Counted from the stretch's first letter, positions 7,963 through 26,442 are shown. The stretch: 64,000 bases of DNA from JAEUMG01 sp046349315 (GCA_046349315.1 JAXMCQ010000027.1:1-64000); one strand, 5' to 3'. Made by a program: numbers and translations. The notes: generated by a model not told the origin, from the letters alone.

Positions 7963-8793
7963 TTACTGCGACTTCTTGCGATCGTGGCGGCTGCGCACGA
8001 TCAGCTTCTGGGTCGACTTGTTGTTGCGCGTCTTCTTGCCCTTGGTCGGCTTGCCCCAGGGTGTTGCCCAGTGCTTACCGCCGTTGGTACGGCCGCCGTT
8101 GGGATGGTCGACCGGATTGCGCGCGATACCACGCGACACCGGACGGGCGCCCTTCCAGCGAGTACGGCCAGCCTTGCCGACGACTTCGTTGACGTGATCC
8201 GGATTGGAGACCGCTCCGACCGTTGCCATGCAGTCCGAGCGGACCATGCGGGTTTCACCCGACTTCATCTTGAGGAGCGCATAGCCCTGGTCGCGGCCGG
8301 CGAGCATGGCATAAGCGCCAGCAGCGCGTGCGAGCGCGCCGCCACTGCCCGGCTTGGTTTCGATATTGTGAACGATCGTGCCGACAGGCATCGCACCAAG
8401 CGGCATCGCATTGCCGGGCTTCACATCGACAGAACGGCCCGAAATAACGCTGTCGCCGACCGAAAGGCGTTGGGGTGCCAGAATGTAAGACAATTCGCCA
8501 TCGGCATATTTGATCAGCGCGATATAGCCGGTCCGGTTTGGATCGTATTCGAGGCGCTCGACAGTCGCCGCCACATCAAACTTGCGGCGCTTGAAATCGA
8601 TGAGACGGTAGGCAGCCTTGTGGCCGCCGCCCTTGCGCCGCGATGTGATCCGGCCGGTATTGGAACGGCCGCCGGACTTGGTCAGGCCTTCGGTCAGTGC
8701 CTTCACAGGCGCGCCCTTCCACAAATGCGCGCGGTCGACCATCACCAAGTGGCGCTGGCCTGCACTTGTGGGGTTATAGGTCTTGAGTGCCAT
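7963..8793 (-). CDS. rplB: Ribosomal protein L2 (uL2)
   Basis: L2 is a large 50S protein close to the peptidyl-transferase centre. It has 276 residues. The motif around the functionally important histidine is present near the C-terminus (NPVDHPNGGRTNGGKHWATP), as is the core GRITSRRKGGGHKAAYRLID. The length is normal and the order rplW-rplB-rpsS is standard. Confidence 0.98.
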   Translation of the reverse strand: MALKTYNPTSAGQRHLVMVDRAHLWKGAPVKALTEGLTKSGGRSNTGRITSRRKGGGHKAAYRLIDFKRRKFDVAATVERLEYDPNRTGYIALIKYADGELSYILAPQRLSVGDSVISGRSVDVKPGNAMPLGAMPVGTIVHNIETKPGSGGALARAAGAYAMLAGRDQGYALLKMKSGETRMVRSDCMATVGAVSNPDHVNEVVGKAGRTRWKGARPVSRGIARNPVDHPNGGRTNGGKHWATPWGKPTKGKKTRNNKSTQKLIVRSRHDRKKSQ

Positions 8794-8812
8794 AATTCGC
8801 TCCAGACTCTTC

Positions 8813-9106
8813 TCAGAGGCCCGTTGTCACATCGAGCCGCTGACCCTCCTCGAGGGTCACGTATGCTCTCTTCACGTCGCTCAGGATGGTCGGAATACCG
8901 CGAAAGCGGCGCGACTTGCCCTTGCGAACCAGCGTGTTCACGGCCTTCACCTTCACGCCGAACAAGCCTTCGACCGCAGCCTTGATCTGCGGCTTTGTGG
9001 CGCGCGAGGCCACGTTAAAGACAATCTGATTTTTCTCGGAAACCAGGGTCGCCTTTTCGGTGATCGCAGGCCCGCGGATGATGTTGTAGAAACGCTCTTT
9101 GCTCAT
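8813..9106 (-). CDS. rplW: Ribosomal protein L23 (uL23)
   Basis: L23 is the main docking site for trigger factor and SRP at the tunnel exit. The 97-residue product contains RGPAITEKATLVSEKNQIVF and the loop segment RKGKSRRFRGIPTILSDVKR. Its ATG overlaps the rplD stop by 4 nt (9103-9106). Confidence 0.97.
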   Translation of the reverse strand: MSKERFYNIIRGPAITEKATLVSEKNQIVFNVASRATKPQIKAAVEGLFGVKVKAVNTLVRKGKSRRFRGIPTILSDVKRAYVTLEEGQRLDVTTGL

Positions 9107-9732
9107 TTAAATCGCGCCTCCAGGGCTTCAACCGCAGCTTGGGTCAGAACCAGCTTCTTGCGGCGGAGAATGTCGTAGACGTTGATGCCCTGGATGGGCA
9201 GCACGTCGATATTCGGAATGTTACGCGCGGCATTGGCGAAGCCCTGGTTCACAGCGGCGCCGTCGATGATAAGTGCGTTTTCAATGCCAAGGCCCGCAAA
9301 AGCGGCCTTGAGCGACTTCGTCTTGCCGTCCTTGATGTCGGCCTTGTCGATGATCATCAACTCTGCCGACTTCGCTTTGGACGAGAGCGCATGCCGCAAC
9401 CCAAGCGCGCGTACTTTCTTCGGCAGCAAAGTTTCATGGCTACGCGAACGCGGACCGAAGGCCTTGCCACCACCAACGAAGATGCCGGCGCTACGGGCAC
9501 CGTGGCGGGCGCCGCCGCCGCCCTTCTGATTGCCAAGCTTCTTGCCGGTGCGATTGACCTCGCCACGGGTCTTCGCCTGATGCGTACCCGCTTGGCGCTT
9601 GTTCAACTGCCATTGCACGACGCGATGGAGAATGTCGGCGCGCGGCTCGAGCCCGAAGATCTCCGGGTTGAGATCAAGCGAACCTGCGGTGCCGGCGTCG
9701 ATCGTGCGAATATCGGCTTTAATGTCGGCCAT
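9103..9732 (-). CDS. rplD: Ribosomal protein L4 (uL4)
   Basis: L4 extends a loop into the exit tunnel and is an operon repressor in some bacteria. It has 209 residues with the tunnel-loop segment GNQKGGGGARHGARSAGIFV and the downstream GPRSRSHETLLPKKVRALGL. It begins 3 nt after rplC and overlaps rplW by 4 nt. Confidence 0.97.
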   Translation of the reverse strand: MADIKADIRTIDAGTAGSLDLNPEIFGLEPRADILHRVVQWQLNKRQAGTHQAKTRGEVNRTGKKLGNQKGGGGARHGARSAGIFVGGGKAFGPRSRSHETLLPKKVRALGLRHALSSKAKSAELMIIDKADIKDGKTKSLKAAFAGLGIENALIIDGAAVNQGFANAARNIPNIDVLPIQGINVYDILRRKKLVLTQAAVEALEARFK

Positions 9733-9735
9733 CGC

Positions 9736-10440
9736 TTACTCCTTCGCCGCGGCTTCGCTGGCTGCCGGCGCCTTGAACGCGCCAGGCTTCGGCGCGCCAT
9801 CGGGCAGCTTGCGCTTGACGGCATCGCGGACCGAAACCCAAGCGCCCTTGACGCCCGGAACCGAGCCGCGAACCATGATCAGGCCGCGATCGGTGTCGGT
9901 CTTGACGACGACGATGTTCTGCGTGGTGACGCGCTCAGAACCGAGGTGGCCGGGCATCTTCTTGTTCTTGAAAGTCTTGCCGGGGTCCTGGCGGTTACCG
10001 GTCGAACCGATCGAGCGATGGCTGACCGAGACGCCGTGGGTGGCACGCAAGCCTGCAAAGTTCCAGCGCTTCATGCCGCCCTGGAAGCCCTTACCCATCG
10101 AGGTGCCGGTGACATCAACAAACTGCCCGGGCACAAAATGATCGACGGTGATCTCGGCGCCAACAGGAATGGTCGAGTCCGGACTCACGCGGAATTCTTG
10201 AAGCTTCTTCTTCGGCTCGACCTTGGCGACCGCGAAATGGCCGCGCTCGGCCTTGGTGAGGCGCTTGATTTTGGGCGTGCCGACGCCGACCTGCAGGGCG
10301 GTATAGCCGTGCTTCTCCTGAGTCTTGTGCGCAACGACCTGGCAATTATCCACCTTCAACACGGTGACAGGAACCTGCGCTCCGTCTTCCGTGTAAATGC
10401 GGGTCATCCCCAGTTTCTGTGCGATGACACCTGAACGCAT
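9736..10440 (-). CDS. rplC: Ribosomal protein L3 (uL3)
   Basis: L3 is an early-assembly 50S protein reaching towards the peptidyl-transferase centre. I prefer the ATG at 10440 (MRSGVIAQKLGMTRIYTEDG, 234 residues); an in-frame ATG at 10455 would add five residues. The conserved loop with the usually methylated glutamine is present (GTSMGKGFQGGMKRWNFAG), as is GSIGNRQDPG-like SIGSTGNRQDPGKTFKNKKM. Confidence 0.97.
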   Translation of the reverse strand: MRSGVIAQKLGMTRIYTEDGAQVPVTVLKVDNCQVVAHKTQEKHGYTALQVGVGTPKIKRLTKAERGHFAVAKVEPKKKLQEFRVSPDSTIPVGAEITVDHFVPGQFVDVTGTSMGKGFQGGMKRWNFAGLRATHGVSVSHRSIGSTGNRQDPGKTFKNKKMPGHLGSERVTTQNIVVVKTDTDRGLIMVRGSVPGVKGAWVSVRDAVKRKLPDGAPKPGAFKAPAASEAAAKE

Positions 10441-10463
10441 CGCTTCACTCCTCAAAAAGCTCG

Positions 10464-10772
10464 TTAGAGCTTGATCTCAACATCGACACCGGCAGCCAGG
10501 TCGAGCTTCATCAGCGCGTCGACCGTCTGCGGGTTCCAATCAACGATATCCAGCAACCGGCGATGCGTGCGCATCTCGAACTGCTCGCGGCTCTTTTTGT
10601 CGACATGCGGCGAGCGGTTCACGGTGAACTTCTCGATCCGCGTCGGAAGCGGAACGGGCCCACGCACCTGCGCACCCGTGCGTTTGGCGGTATTCACGAT
10701 CTCGCGCGTCGACGTATCGAGGATACGATGGTCGAACGCTTTGAGACGGATGCGGATATTGTTGGTTTGCAT
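10464..10772 (-). CDS. rpsJ: Ribosomal protein S10 (uS10, NusE)
   Basis: S10 is a 30S head protein that also acts as NusE in transcription antitermination with NusB and NusG. The 102-residue product has the conserved RGPVPLPTRIEKFTVNRSPH and ends LDLAAGVDVEIKL. It follows tuf by 18 nt, so the S10 genes are probably co-transcribed with the str genes. Confidence 0.98.
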   Translation of the reverse strand: MQTNNIRIRLKAFDHRILDTSTREIVNTAKRTGAQVRGPVPLPTRIEKFTVNRSPHVDKKSREQFEMRTHRRLLDIVDWNPQTVDALMKLDLAAGVDVEIKL

Positions 10773-10790
10773 CTTCTTTGCTCGGACTGA

Positions 10791-11981
<1,191 letters not shown>

Positions 11982-12016
11982 CGGAATACTCCGCTATTCG
12001 GTAATTGACTTCGAGT

Positions 12017-14089
12017 TTAGGCGAACTTCTTCTGAACTTCCTGCGCGACCGCGGTCGGCACTTGTTCATAGTGATCGAACTGCATGGTGTAGCTGGCGCG
12101 ACCCTGGCTCATCGAGCGCAGGTTGTTCACGTAGCCGAACATGTTGGCGAGCGGCACCATGGCATTGATGACTTGCGCGTTGCCGCGGCTGTCGGTGCCG
12201 ATGATCTGCCCGCGGCGCGAATTGAGGTCGCCGATGACGTTGCCGAGATACTCTTCCGGCGACACGACTTCGACCTTCATGATCGGCTCAAGCAGAATTG
12301 CACCCGCCTTCTCAAGCGCTTCACGGAAGGCGGCACGGGAGGCGACTTCGAAGGCGATCGCCGACGAGTCAACCTCGTGATAGGCGCCGTCAACCAGCGA
12401 TACCTTGACGTCCACGACCGGGAAGCCGGCAAAAACGCCCGCGCCCATAACCGAGTTGAGACCCTTTTCGACGCCGGGGATGTATTCCTTCGGAACCGTG
12501 CCGCCGACAACCTTGGACTCGAACTCGTAGCCCTTGCCCTTCTCGTTCGGCTCGACGATGATCTTGACGCGTGCGAACTGACCGGAACCACCAGTCTGCT
12601 TCTTGTGCGTGTAATCGACCGTCGTCGGACGGACGATCGTCTCGCGATAGGCGACCTGTGGGGCGCCGACATTCACTTCGACCTTGTGGGTACGCTTAAG
12701 GATGTCGACCTTGATGTCGAGATGAAGCTCACCCATGCCCTTGATGATGGTCTGACCAGACTCGGAGTCGGTCGACACGCGGAAGGACGGGTCTTCTGCA
12801 GCGAGCTTGTGCAGCGCCACACCCATCTTCTCCTGGTCGGCCTTGGTTTTCGGCTCGACAGCCATTTCGATGACCGGATCCGGAAATTCCATCTTCTCGA
12901 GAATGACCGGCTTGGCGGGATCGCAAAGGGTATCGCCGGTACGGGTATCCTTGAGGCCGACGAGCGCGACGATATCGCCGGAATAAGCCTCTGCAATTTC
13001 TTCCCGGGTATTCGCATGCATGAGAACCATGCGGCCTACGCGCTCGGTCTTGTCACGGATCGAGTTCAGGAGCGACACGCCCTTGGCGAGTTTGCCCGAA
13101 TAGATCCGGCAGAAAGTGAGAATGCCGTACTGATCGTCCATAAGCTTGAAGGCCAGCATAGACAAAGGCTGGTCATCGCCGGCCATGCGGACGGTTTCCT
13201 CGCCAGTCTTGACATCAATGCCCTTGATCGACGGGCGGTCGAGCGGCGACGGAAGATAGTCGACAACGGCGTCGAGCAGTGGTTGGACGCCCTTGTTCTT
13301 GAAAGCCGAGCCGCAGAGTACCGGGAAGAAGGCGCCGACAACGACCGCCTTGCGAAGCAATCTCTTGATGGTCTCTTCGGAGATTTCCTTGCCTTCGAGG
13401 TAATCTTCCATCGCCTTCTCGTCGAGGTCGACGCAGGCTTCGATCATTTCCTGGCGGGCGGCGATCGCCTTGTCCCGGAGGTCGGCCGGAATCTCAGCAT
13501 CGTTATACTTGGCGCCGAGGGATTCTTCTTCCCAGATCACGGCCTTCATGCGGACGAGGTCGATGAGGCCTTTGAAATCTTGCTCGGCACCGATTGGGAG
13601 CTGGATGGGAATGGGCTTGGCGCCGAGGCGCGTCTTGATGTCGGAGATGCACTGATCGAAATTGGCGCCGATCTTGTCCATCTTGTTGCAGAAGACGATG
13701 CGCGGAACGTTGTATTTGTCGCCTTGGCGCCAGACCGTTTCGGTCTGCGGCTCAACGCCCTGGTTCGAATCAAGCACGCATACGGCACCGTCAAGCACGC
13801 GCAGCGAACGCTCGACTTCAATCGTAAAGTCGACGTGGCCGGGCGTGTCGATGATGTTGAGGCGTTTGCCGTTCCAGAAACAGGTCGTGGCGGCCGAGGT
13901 TATCGTAATGCCGCGCTCTTGCTCCTGCTCCATGAAATCCATGGTGGCGGCGCCGTCATGCACTTCGCCGATCTTATGGCTCTTGCCGGTATAATAGAGC
14001 ACGCGCTCGGTCGTCGTGGTCTTGCCGGCATCGATGTGGGCCATGATGCCGAAATTGCGGTAGTCTTCGAGGGCGTATTGGCGGGGCAT
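12017..14089 (-). CDS. fusA: Elongation factor G
   Basis: EF-G is the GTPase that drives ribosomal translocation and, with RRF, ribosome recycling. The product has 690 residues. G motifs are AHIDAGKTTTTERVLYYTGK, DTPGHVDFT and CNKMDKIGANF, followed by domains II-V with GMGELHLDIKVD and the C-terminal SRRGQIIGTDSRGNAQVINA. The gene sits between rpsG and tuf in the str operon, with 23 nt to rpsG. Confidence 0.99.
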   Translation of the reverse strand: MPRQYALEDYRNFGIMAHIDAGKTTTTERVLYYTGKSHKIGEVHDGAATMDFMEQEQERGITITSAATTCFWNGKRLNIIDTPGHVDFTIEVERSLRVLDGAVCVLDSNQGVEPQTETVWRQGDKYNVPRIVFCNKMDKIGANFDQCISDIKTRLGAKPIPIQLPIGAEQDFKGLIDLVRMKAVIWEEESLGAKYNDAEIPADLRDKAIAARQEMIEACVDLDEKAMEDYLEGKEISEETIKRLLRKAVVVGAFFPVLCGSAFKNKGVQPLLDAVVDYLPSPLDRPSIKGIDVKTGEETVRMAGDDQPLSMLAFKLMDDQYGILTFCRIYSGKLAKGVSLLNSIRDKTERVGRMVLMHANTREEIAEAYSGDIVALVGLKDTRTGDTLCDPAKPVILEKMEFPDPVIEMAVEPKTKADQEKMGVALHKLAAEDPSFRVSTDSESGQTIIKGMGELHLDIKVDILKRTHKVEVNVGAPQVAYRETIVRPTTVDYTHKKQTGGSGQFARVKIIVEPNEKGKGYEFESKVVGGTVPKEYIPGVEKGLNSVMGAGVFAGFPVVDVKVSLVDGAYHEVDSSAIAFEVASRAAFREALEKAGAILLEPIMKVEVVSPEEYLGNVIGDLNSRRGQIIGTDSRGNAQVINAMVPLANMFGYVNNLRSMSQGRASYTMQFDHYEQVPTAVAQEVQKKFA

Positions 14090-14112
14090 GATCAGTTCCT
14101 CAGGGCGCGCGA

Positions 14113-14583
14113 TTACCAGCGATAGTGCGAGAAGGCGCGGTTCGCCTCTGCCATGCGATGGGTGTCTTCACGCTTCTTGACCGCGGTTCCGCGATTGCTG
14201 GCGGCGTCGAGCAGTTCGCCCGACAAGCGGTCAACCATTGTATTTTCATTGCGACCGCGCGCGGCCTGGATAAGCCAGCGGATGGCGAGTGCCTGGCGAC
14301 GCTCGGTGCGGACTTCGACCGGGACCTGATAGGTGGCGCCGCCGACGCGGCGGGAGCGCACTTCGATGGCCGGCGCGACATTGTCGAGCGCCTGATGGAA
14401 CACCTGAACCGGGTCCTGCTTGGCCTTCGACTGAATACGGTCGAAAGCTCCATAGACGATCGTCTCGGCGACCGACTTTTTGCCTTCGTACATCAGGTTG
14501 TTCATAAATTTGGAAACGACGAGATCGCCGAACTTCGGATCCGGGTTGATCTCACGTTTATCTGCGCGGTGACGACGGGACAT
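14113..14583 (-). CDS. rpsG: Ribosomal protein S7 (uS7)
   Basis: S7 nucleates assembly of the 30S head. The product has 156 residues, starts MSRRHRADKREINPDPKFGD and contains VRSRRVGGATYQVPVEVRTE. The C-terminal stretch MAEANRAFSHYRW is typical of the family. It lies 15 nt after rpsL. Confidence 0.98.
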   Translation of the reverse strand: MSRRHRADKREINPDPKFGDLVVSKFMNNLMYEGKKSVAETIVYGAFDRIQSKAKQDPVQVFHQALDNVAPAIEVRSRRVGGATYQVPVEVRTERRQALAIRWLIQAARGRNENTMVDRLSGELLDAASNRGTAVKKREDTHRMAEANRAFSHYRW

Positions 14584-14598
14584 GGGGACTCTCCGCGA

Positions 14599-14970
14599 TT
14601 ACTTCGGACGCTTGGCGCCGTATTTGGAACGACGCTGACGACGCTTGACCACGCCTTGGGTATCAAGCACGCCGCGAATGATGTGATAGCGCACGCCGGG
14701 CAGGTCCTTAACGCGGCCGCCACGGATCATGACAACCGAGTGTTCCTGCAGATTGTGCCCCTCGCCCGGGATATAGCTCGTCACCTCGAAGCCATTGGTG
14801 AGACGGACGCGCGCAACCTTGCGCAGTGCCGAATTCGGCTTCTTCGGGGTGGTGGTATAGACGCGCGTGCAAACGCCGCGCTTCTGTGGGCAGGACTGCA
14901 TCGCCGGCACCTTGTTCCGATAGGTCGGAGCGGTACGCGGCTTGCGGATCAATTGGTTGATCGTCGGCAT
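14599..14970 (-). CDS. rpsL: Ribosomal protein S12 (uS12)
   Basis: S12 is the decoding-centre protein of the 30S subunit and first gene of the str operon. The 123-residue product has the two lysine regions that determine streptomycin response in wild-type form (TTTPKKPNSALRK and GGRVKDLPGVRYH), so no target-site resistance change is seen there. A promoter candidate lies about 220 nt upstream. Confidence 0.98.
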   Translation of the reverse strand: MPTINQLIRKPRTAPTYRNKVPAMQSCPQKRGVCTRVYTTTPKKPNSALRKVARVRLTNGFEVTSYIPGEGHNLQEHSVVMIRGGRVKDLPGVRYHIIRGVLDTQGVVKRRQRRSKYGAKRPK

Positions 14971-15418
14971 CTTTCGCCTGTGCTACCTTCGCCAATACAT
15001 TTCGAGCATGCGCATACGAACAAAGCGCTGTCGCATCCCGCTCAAGGAGGCGCAACGCTTCAAAACCAGAGGACCGCGTGACCGGCAGGGTCGCGAGGTC
15101 GTGACCTTGAGTGTTCTAAACTTTCGTTTTCCGCCAGCGTTTAAGTGCGCGAAGCACTTACTGCCTGCCGCCTGAAAACGGGCCGGAACATACTCAGGAC
15201 CCTTCAGGCCGTCAACCCCTTAACCAATGAAAATTACCGGCCAAATGACGGAATTCTGCGACTCGACGTCTTACCGACGGTCTTATTGCTGCGGCGCAGC
15301 ATCTCCGTATGCGGATTGCCACAATTCCTCCCTGCCCCGGCCACAGCGCCGCCCCGAGGCAGGTCGAGTCTCCCGAATCGGGCGACACAGACTGTCAATT
15401 GCGAGGGGAGACCTATCC
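14971..15418. other. Intergenic divergent region between rpsL and the VOC gene
   Basis: This 448-nt stretch separates the minus-strand str operon from the plus-strand VOC gene. It holds the minus-strand promoter candidate described at 15187-15215 and the VOC ribosome-binding site GAGGGGAG (15403-15410). I see no convincing additional gene; in-frame codons upstream of 15419 lack protein-like composition. Confidence 0.6.
15187..15215 (-). promoter_or_regulatory. Candidate housekeeping promoter for the rpsL (str-S10-spc) cluster
   Basis: Read on the minus strand, TTGACG (15210-15215) and TATGTT (15187-15192) are separated by exactly 17 nt, a good match to the -35/-10 spacing of the main sigma factor. 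Transcription would start near 15180 and leave a leader of about 210 nt before rpsL at 14970. This is a pattern match only. Confidence 0.6.
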
Positions 15419-15820
15419 ATGACATTGCCGCTCAAGACATGGTGGCACGAGCTTAACACCTGGGAGCCGGATGCGGCTCTTGCTTTCTATGGCCGGACGC
15501 TCGGCTGGCAATTCGAGCAGTCCGAGCTTCCCGATGGCGGCGGTTACTGGATCGCCCGGAAGGACGGACGTCCGGTGGGCGGCATTTTTGCCCTGACCGA
15601 CCCCGATTATGCGGGTATCCCGTCGCACTGGATGACCTATATGGCGGTCAGCGACATTTCGCGGGCCGAGCATGATGCCGCCAAGGCTGGTGGCGAGGTC
15701 ATGCGGCCAAGCACCCACGTTCCAGGCGTCGGCATGCTGTCTGTGGTCACCGATTCCGCCGGTGCCCTGATCGGCCTATTCGAGCCGGAAATGGGCCATT
15801 CGCTCGGCAGAACCCACTAA
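15419..15820 (+). CDS. VOC (glyoxalase/bleomycin-resistance/dioxygenase) family protein
   Basis: A 133-residue single-domain protein of the vicinal-oxygen-chelate fold. It opens WWHELNTWEPDAALAFYGRT and ends with a second half-motif (SVVTDSAGALIGLFEPE), as in paired beta-alpha-beta-beta-beta modules. The ATG at 15419 is chosen because GAGGGGAG lies 8 nt upstream and similarity starts there; the frame is open back to 15227. The substrate cannot be told from sequence. It may share a neighbourhood role with the aminotransferase that follows, but a stem-loop separates them. Confidence 0.85.
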   Translation: MTLPLKTWWHELNTWEPDAALAFYGRTLGWQFEQSELPDGGGYWIARKDGRPVGGIFALTDPDYAGIPSHWMTYMAVSDISRAEHDAAKAGGEVMRPSTHVPGVGMLSVVTDSAGALIGLFEPEMGHSLGRTH

Positions 15821-15826
15821 ATTCAT

Positions 15827-15860
15827 ATCGGGTCCCACGCGGTTCGGCCTGGGACCCGAT
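15827..15860 (+). terminator. Stem-loop after the VOC gene
   Basis: Arms ATCGGGTCCCA (15827-15837) and TGGGACCCGAT (15850-15860) form a perfect 11-bp stem with a 12-nt loop, seven bases after the VOC stop. No T-run follows, so termination may be Rho-assisted, or the hairpin may protect mRNA ends. Confidence 0.5.
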
Positions 15861-15939
15861 AATATCGCGGGCTGGCTCCACCTGCCGCACCGCCTTCCAG
15901 TTAGCCTGCAGCACGAGGCTCTTTTGACTGGAGGTTCCC

Positions 15940-17244
15940 ATGGAAACCGGCGCAACTGACTGGTCCACTGAAGGAATCGTTGCGCGGCGAGAGAAATATT
16001 ACGCCGCTTCCCAGCGCTCCTTTATGCCCTACAAGACGCCGCTCATCTTCTCGCGCGGCGAGCGCCAGTACCTCTGGGACGAAAAAGGCCGACAGTATCT
16101 CGACCTTCTCGGCATGAATGTCTGCGTTTCAGTGGGTCATGCGCATCCGGAGGTGACACGCGCAGCGGAGGAACAGATTCGTGCACTCCAGCACTGCACG
16201 ACGATGTTTTATCACCCGGTTCCGGCCCATTTTGCCGAGGAATTGGCCGCCCGAATGCCGAAAGGCCATGACTGGGTCGTGCATTTTACCAGCAGCGGCG
16301 CCGAGGCGATCGATCTGGCGCTCATCATGGCGCAGACCTTTACCGGCAATATCGACATGTTGGCGCTACGCAACGCCTATCACGGGGCGACTTTCGGCGC
16401 GCAGTCACTGACCGGGATCAGCAGCTTCCGTCATAACGTCCCTCTCCTTGGCGGTATCCATCACATTGCCAATCCCGATCCCTATCGCGGCATATTTGGC
16501 GATGATACCGAGGCTTACCTCGCCGAGATCGACCGGACCATCCGCTATGCGAGTTCCGGCAAACTGGCCGGTTTCATTGTCGAACCGATCCAGGGCTATG
16601 GCGGCATCATCGAATTGCCCGCCGGCTATCTAAAATCTGCCGTCCAAAAGGTTCGCGATCATGGCGGCATCTGCATCATCGATGAAGTGCAGTCGGGCTT
16701 TGGCCGCACCGGCGATAATTTCTGGGGATTCGAGGCACATGGCATCATTCCAGAGATCGTCGTGATGGCCAAGGGTATCGGCAATGGTTTTCCGCTTGGC
16801 GCCGTCGTATCGAAGCGCGAGGTCGCTGAATCCGTCGCCAAGAAGTTCTTCTTCAACACCTATGGCGCCAATCCGGTCGCCTGCGCGGCCGGCCGGGCGG
16901 TGCTGCGGGTGATCGATCAGGAGGGCTTGCAGGCCAATTCGCTCAAAGTCGGAAGGCGGATGAAGGCAGTGCTCGAACGCCTTCATCATAAGCACGAGAT
17001 CATCGGCGACGTTCGCGGGCACGGGCTGATGCTGGCGATCGAACTTGTCACGGATCGCAGAAGCAAAATACCTGCAACCAAGGAAACCGCCGAAATCTTC
17101 GAAAAGACGCGCGAGAATGGGTTGGTAGTCAGCAAGTCCGGGACCGACCGGAACATCCTGCGCATGGTGCCTCCCATGTGCATCCAGGAGTCGGATGTCG
17201 ACAGGATGGAGGATGCTTTGGAGCGTAGCCTCGCGGGCTATTAA
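15940..17244 (+). CDS. Class III aminotransferase, AGXT2-like (alanine-glyoxylate / beta-amino acid type)
   Basis: A 434-residue PLP-dependent fold-type I enzyme. The PLP lysine is K278 in VVMAKGIGNGFPLGAVV and the cofactor aspartate D248 in GGICIIDEVQSGFGRTG. Several stretches, such as RNAYHG, AEPIQG-like VEPIQGYGGI, and a C-terminal RMVPPMCIQESDVD, resemble animal AGXT2 and bacterial 3-amino-2-methylpropionate:pyruvate aminotransferases more than acetylornithine enzymes. The amino donor is not determined. An SD GGAGGT lies just before the ATG. The TauE/SafE gene starts 5 nt after the stop, so the two are probably one transcript. Confidence 0.88.
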   Translation: METGATDWSTEGIVARREKYYAASQRSFMPYKTPLIFSRGERQYLWDEKGRQYLDLLGMNVCVSVGHAHPEVTRAAEEQIRALQHCTTMFYHPVPAHFAEELAARMPKGHDWVVHFTSSGAEAIDLALIMAQTFTGNIDMLALRNAYHGATFGAQSLTGISSFRHNVPLLGGIHHIANPDPYRGIFGDDTEAYLAEIDRTIRYASSGKLAGFIVEPIQGYGGIIELPAGYLKSAVQKVRDHGGICIIDEVQSGFGRTGDNFWGFEAHGIIPEIVVMAKGIGNGFPLGAVVSKREVAESVAKKFFFNTYGANPVACAAGRAVLRVIDQEGLQANSLKVGRRMKAVLERLHHKHEIIGDVRGHGLMLAIELVTDRRSKIPATKETAEIFEKTRENGLVVSKSGTDRNILRMVPPMCIQESDVDRMEDALERSLAGY

Positions 17245-17249
17245 GGCCC

Positions 17250-17993
17250 ATGTCGCTCGCCGTCCTCGCCATTGCAACCGTCTTCATATTTCTGGCCGCG
17301 ATCGTGCGCGGCTATTCCGGATTTGGCTTTTCGCTGCTTGCGATCACATCGCTGAGCCTGGTGCTCAAGCCGGCCGAGATCGTGCCGTCTATCTTCATGC
17401 TAGAGATCGCGGCAAGCCTGCATCTTCTCCCCGGCATCTGGCGCGAGGTGCATTGGCGATCACTGATCCCCCTCATTCTGGGATGCGTGATAGCGACGCC
17501 GTTCGGCGTGATGCTGCTTGCGTCTGTCCACCCTGCTCCCATGCAATTGGCGCTTTCGATCTTCGTCTTGATTGCGACATACCTTCTTTGGCGTGGCTTT
17601 GCGCTCAGGCGCATTCCGGGAACTGCCGGTGCTTTTGTAGCCGGGGCGGCAGCAGGATTTGGCAACGGCGCCTTCGGCATTGCCGGGCCGCCAGTCATCC
17701 TGTTTTACTTCTCCTCGCCGGCGGGCCACGCCATGGGGCGTGCTTCTCTCATCGCCTTCTTTCTTGCGACCGATCTCATCGGGCTTCCCCTGCTCGCGCG
17801 CGAAGGGCTGGTAACGGCCGATGCTTTCTACCGGGCGATGGTATTCCTCCTCCCGCTTATTGTCGGCGTCTGGCTAGGCGCGCGCAGCTTCAAGACCGCC
17901 GATCCGGCGCGATTCCGCCAAATGATCCTCTTGCTCCTCGCCGTCCTCGCCACACTGATCGGCGGCAGGGCGATCTGGGCACTTCTCCAATGA
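17250..17993 (+). CDS. TauE/SafE family membrane protein (anion exporter type)
   Basis: A 247-residue integral membrane protein with about eight hydrophobic segments and the family's glycine-rich half-repeats (VRGYSGFGFSLLAITSLSLV near the N-terminus and GAAAGFGNGAFGIAGPPVIL in the middle). Members move sulfite, sulfoacetate or other organic anions across the inner membrane. The start is 5 nt after the aminotransferase stop, indicating translational coupling. A link to export of a product of the aminotransferase pathway is inference. Confidence 0.87.
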   Translation: MSLAVLAIATVFIFLAAIVRGYSGFGFSLLAITSLSLVLKPAEIVPSIFMLEIAASLHLLPGIWREVHWRSLIPLILGCVIATPFGVMLLASVHPAPMQLALSIFVLIATYLLWRGFALRRIPGTAGAFVAGAAAGFGNGAFGIAGPPVILFYFSSPAGHAMGRASLIAFFLATDLIGLPLLAREGLVTADAFYRAMVFLLPLIVGVWLGARSFKTADPARFRQMILLLLAVLATLIGGRAIWALLQ

Positions 17994-17994
17994 A

Positions 17995-18024
17995 AAAGCC
18001 CGGCGGATCGCTCCGCCGAGCTTT
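17995..18024 (-). terminator. Bidirectional terminator between tauE-like gene and rpoC
   Basis: Arms AAAGCCCGGCGGA (17995-18007) and TCCGCCGAGCTTT (18012-18024) form a nearly perfect 13-bp stem with a TCGC loop. Read on the minus strand the stem runs into TTTTT, a classic intrinsic terminator after rpoC at 18046. The same hairpin also follows the plus-strand gene ending at 17993. Confidence 0.8.
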
Positions 18025-18045
18025 GGAAGATTACTCGATAAACGA

Positions 18046-22209
<4,164 letters not shown>

Positions 22210-22314
22210 GGGTCACTCGTCTCCTTGATGCGGGGCCACTTCCCCGCGGGTGAAAATCAGGACGCTGTCACGGTAGTCGGGACCGGCACGCATATGGGCG
22301 CGCCGGCCGCTTGA

Positions 22315-26408
<4,094 letters not shown>

Positions 26409-26442
26409 GTGTTTTCCTTAGGTAGTATTTCAACAAGCCAAT

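Noticed and set aside
12005..14125. A long plus-strand open frame of about 700 codons opposite fusA
   Set aside because: It is an antisense shadow of a GC-rich, highly conserved gene; its translation is low-complexity Leu/Arg/Asp sequence with no recognised domain.
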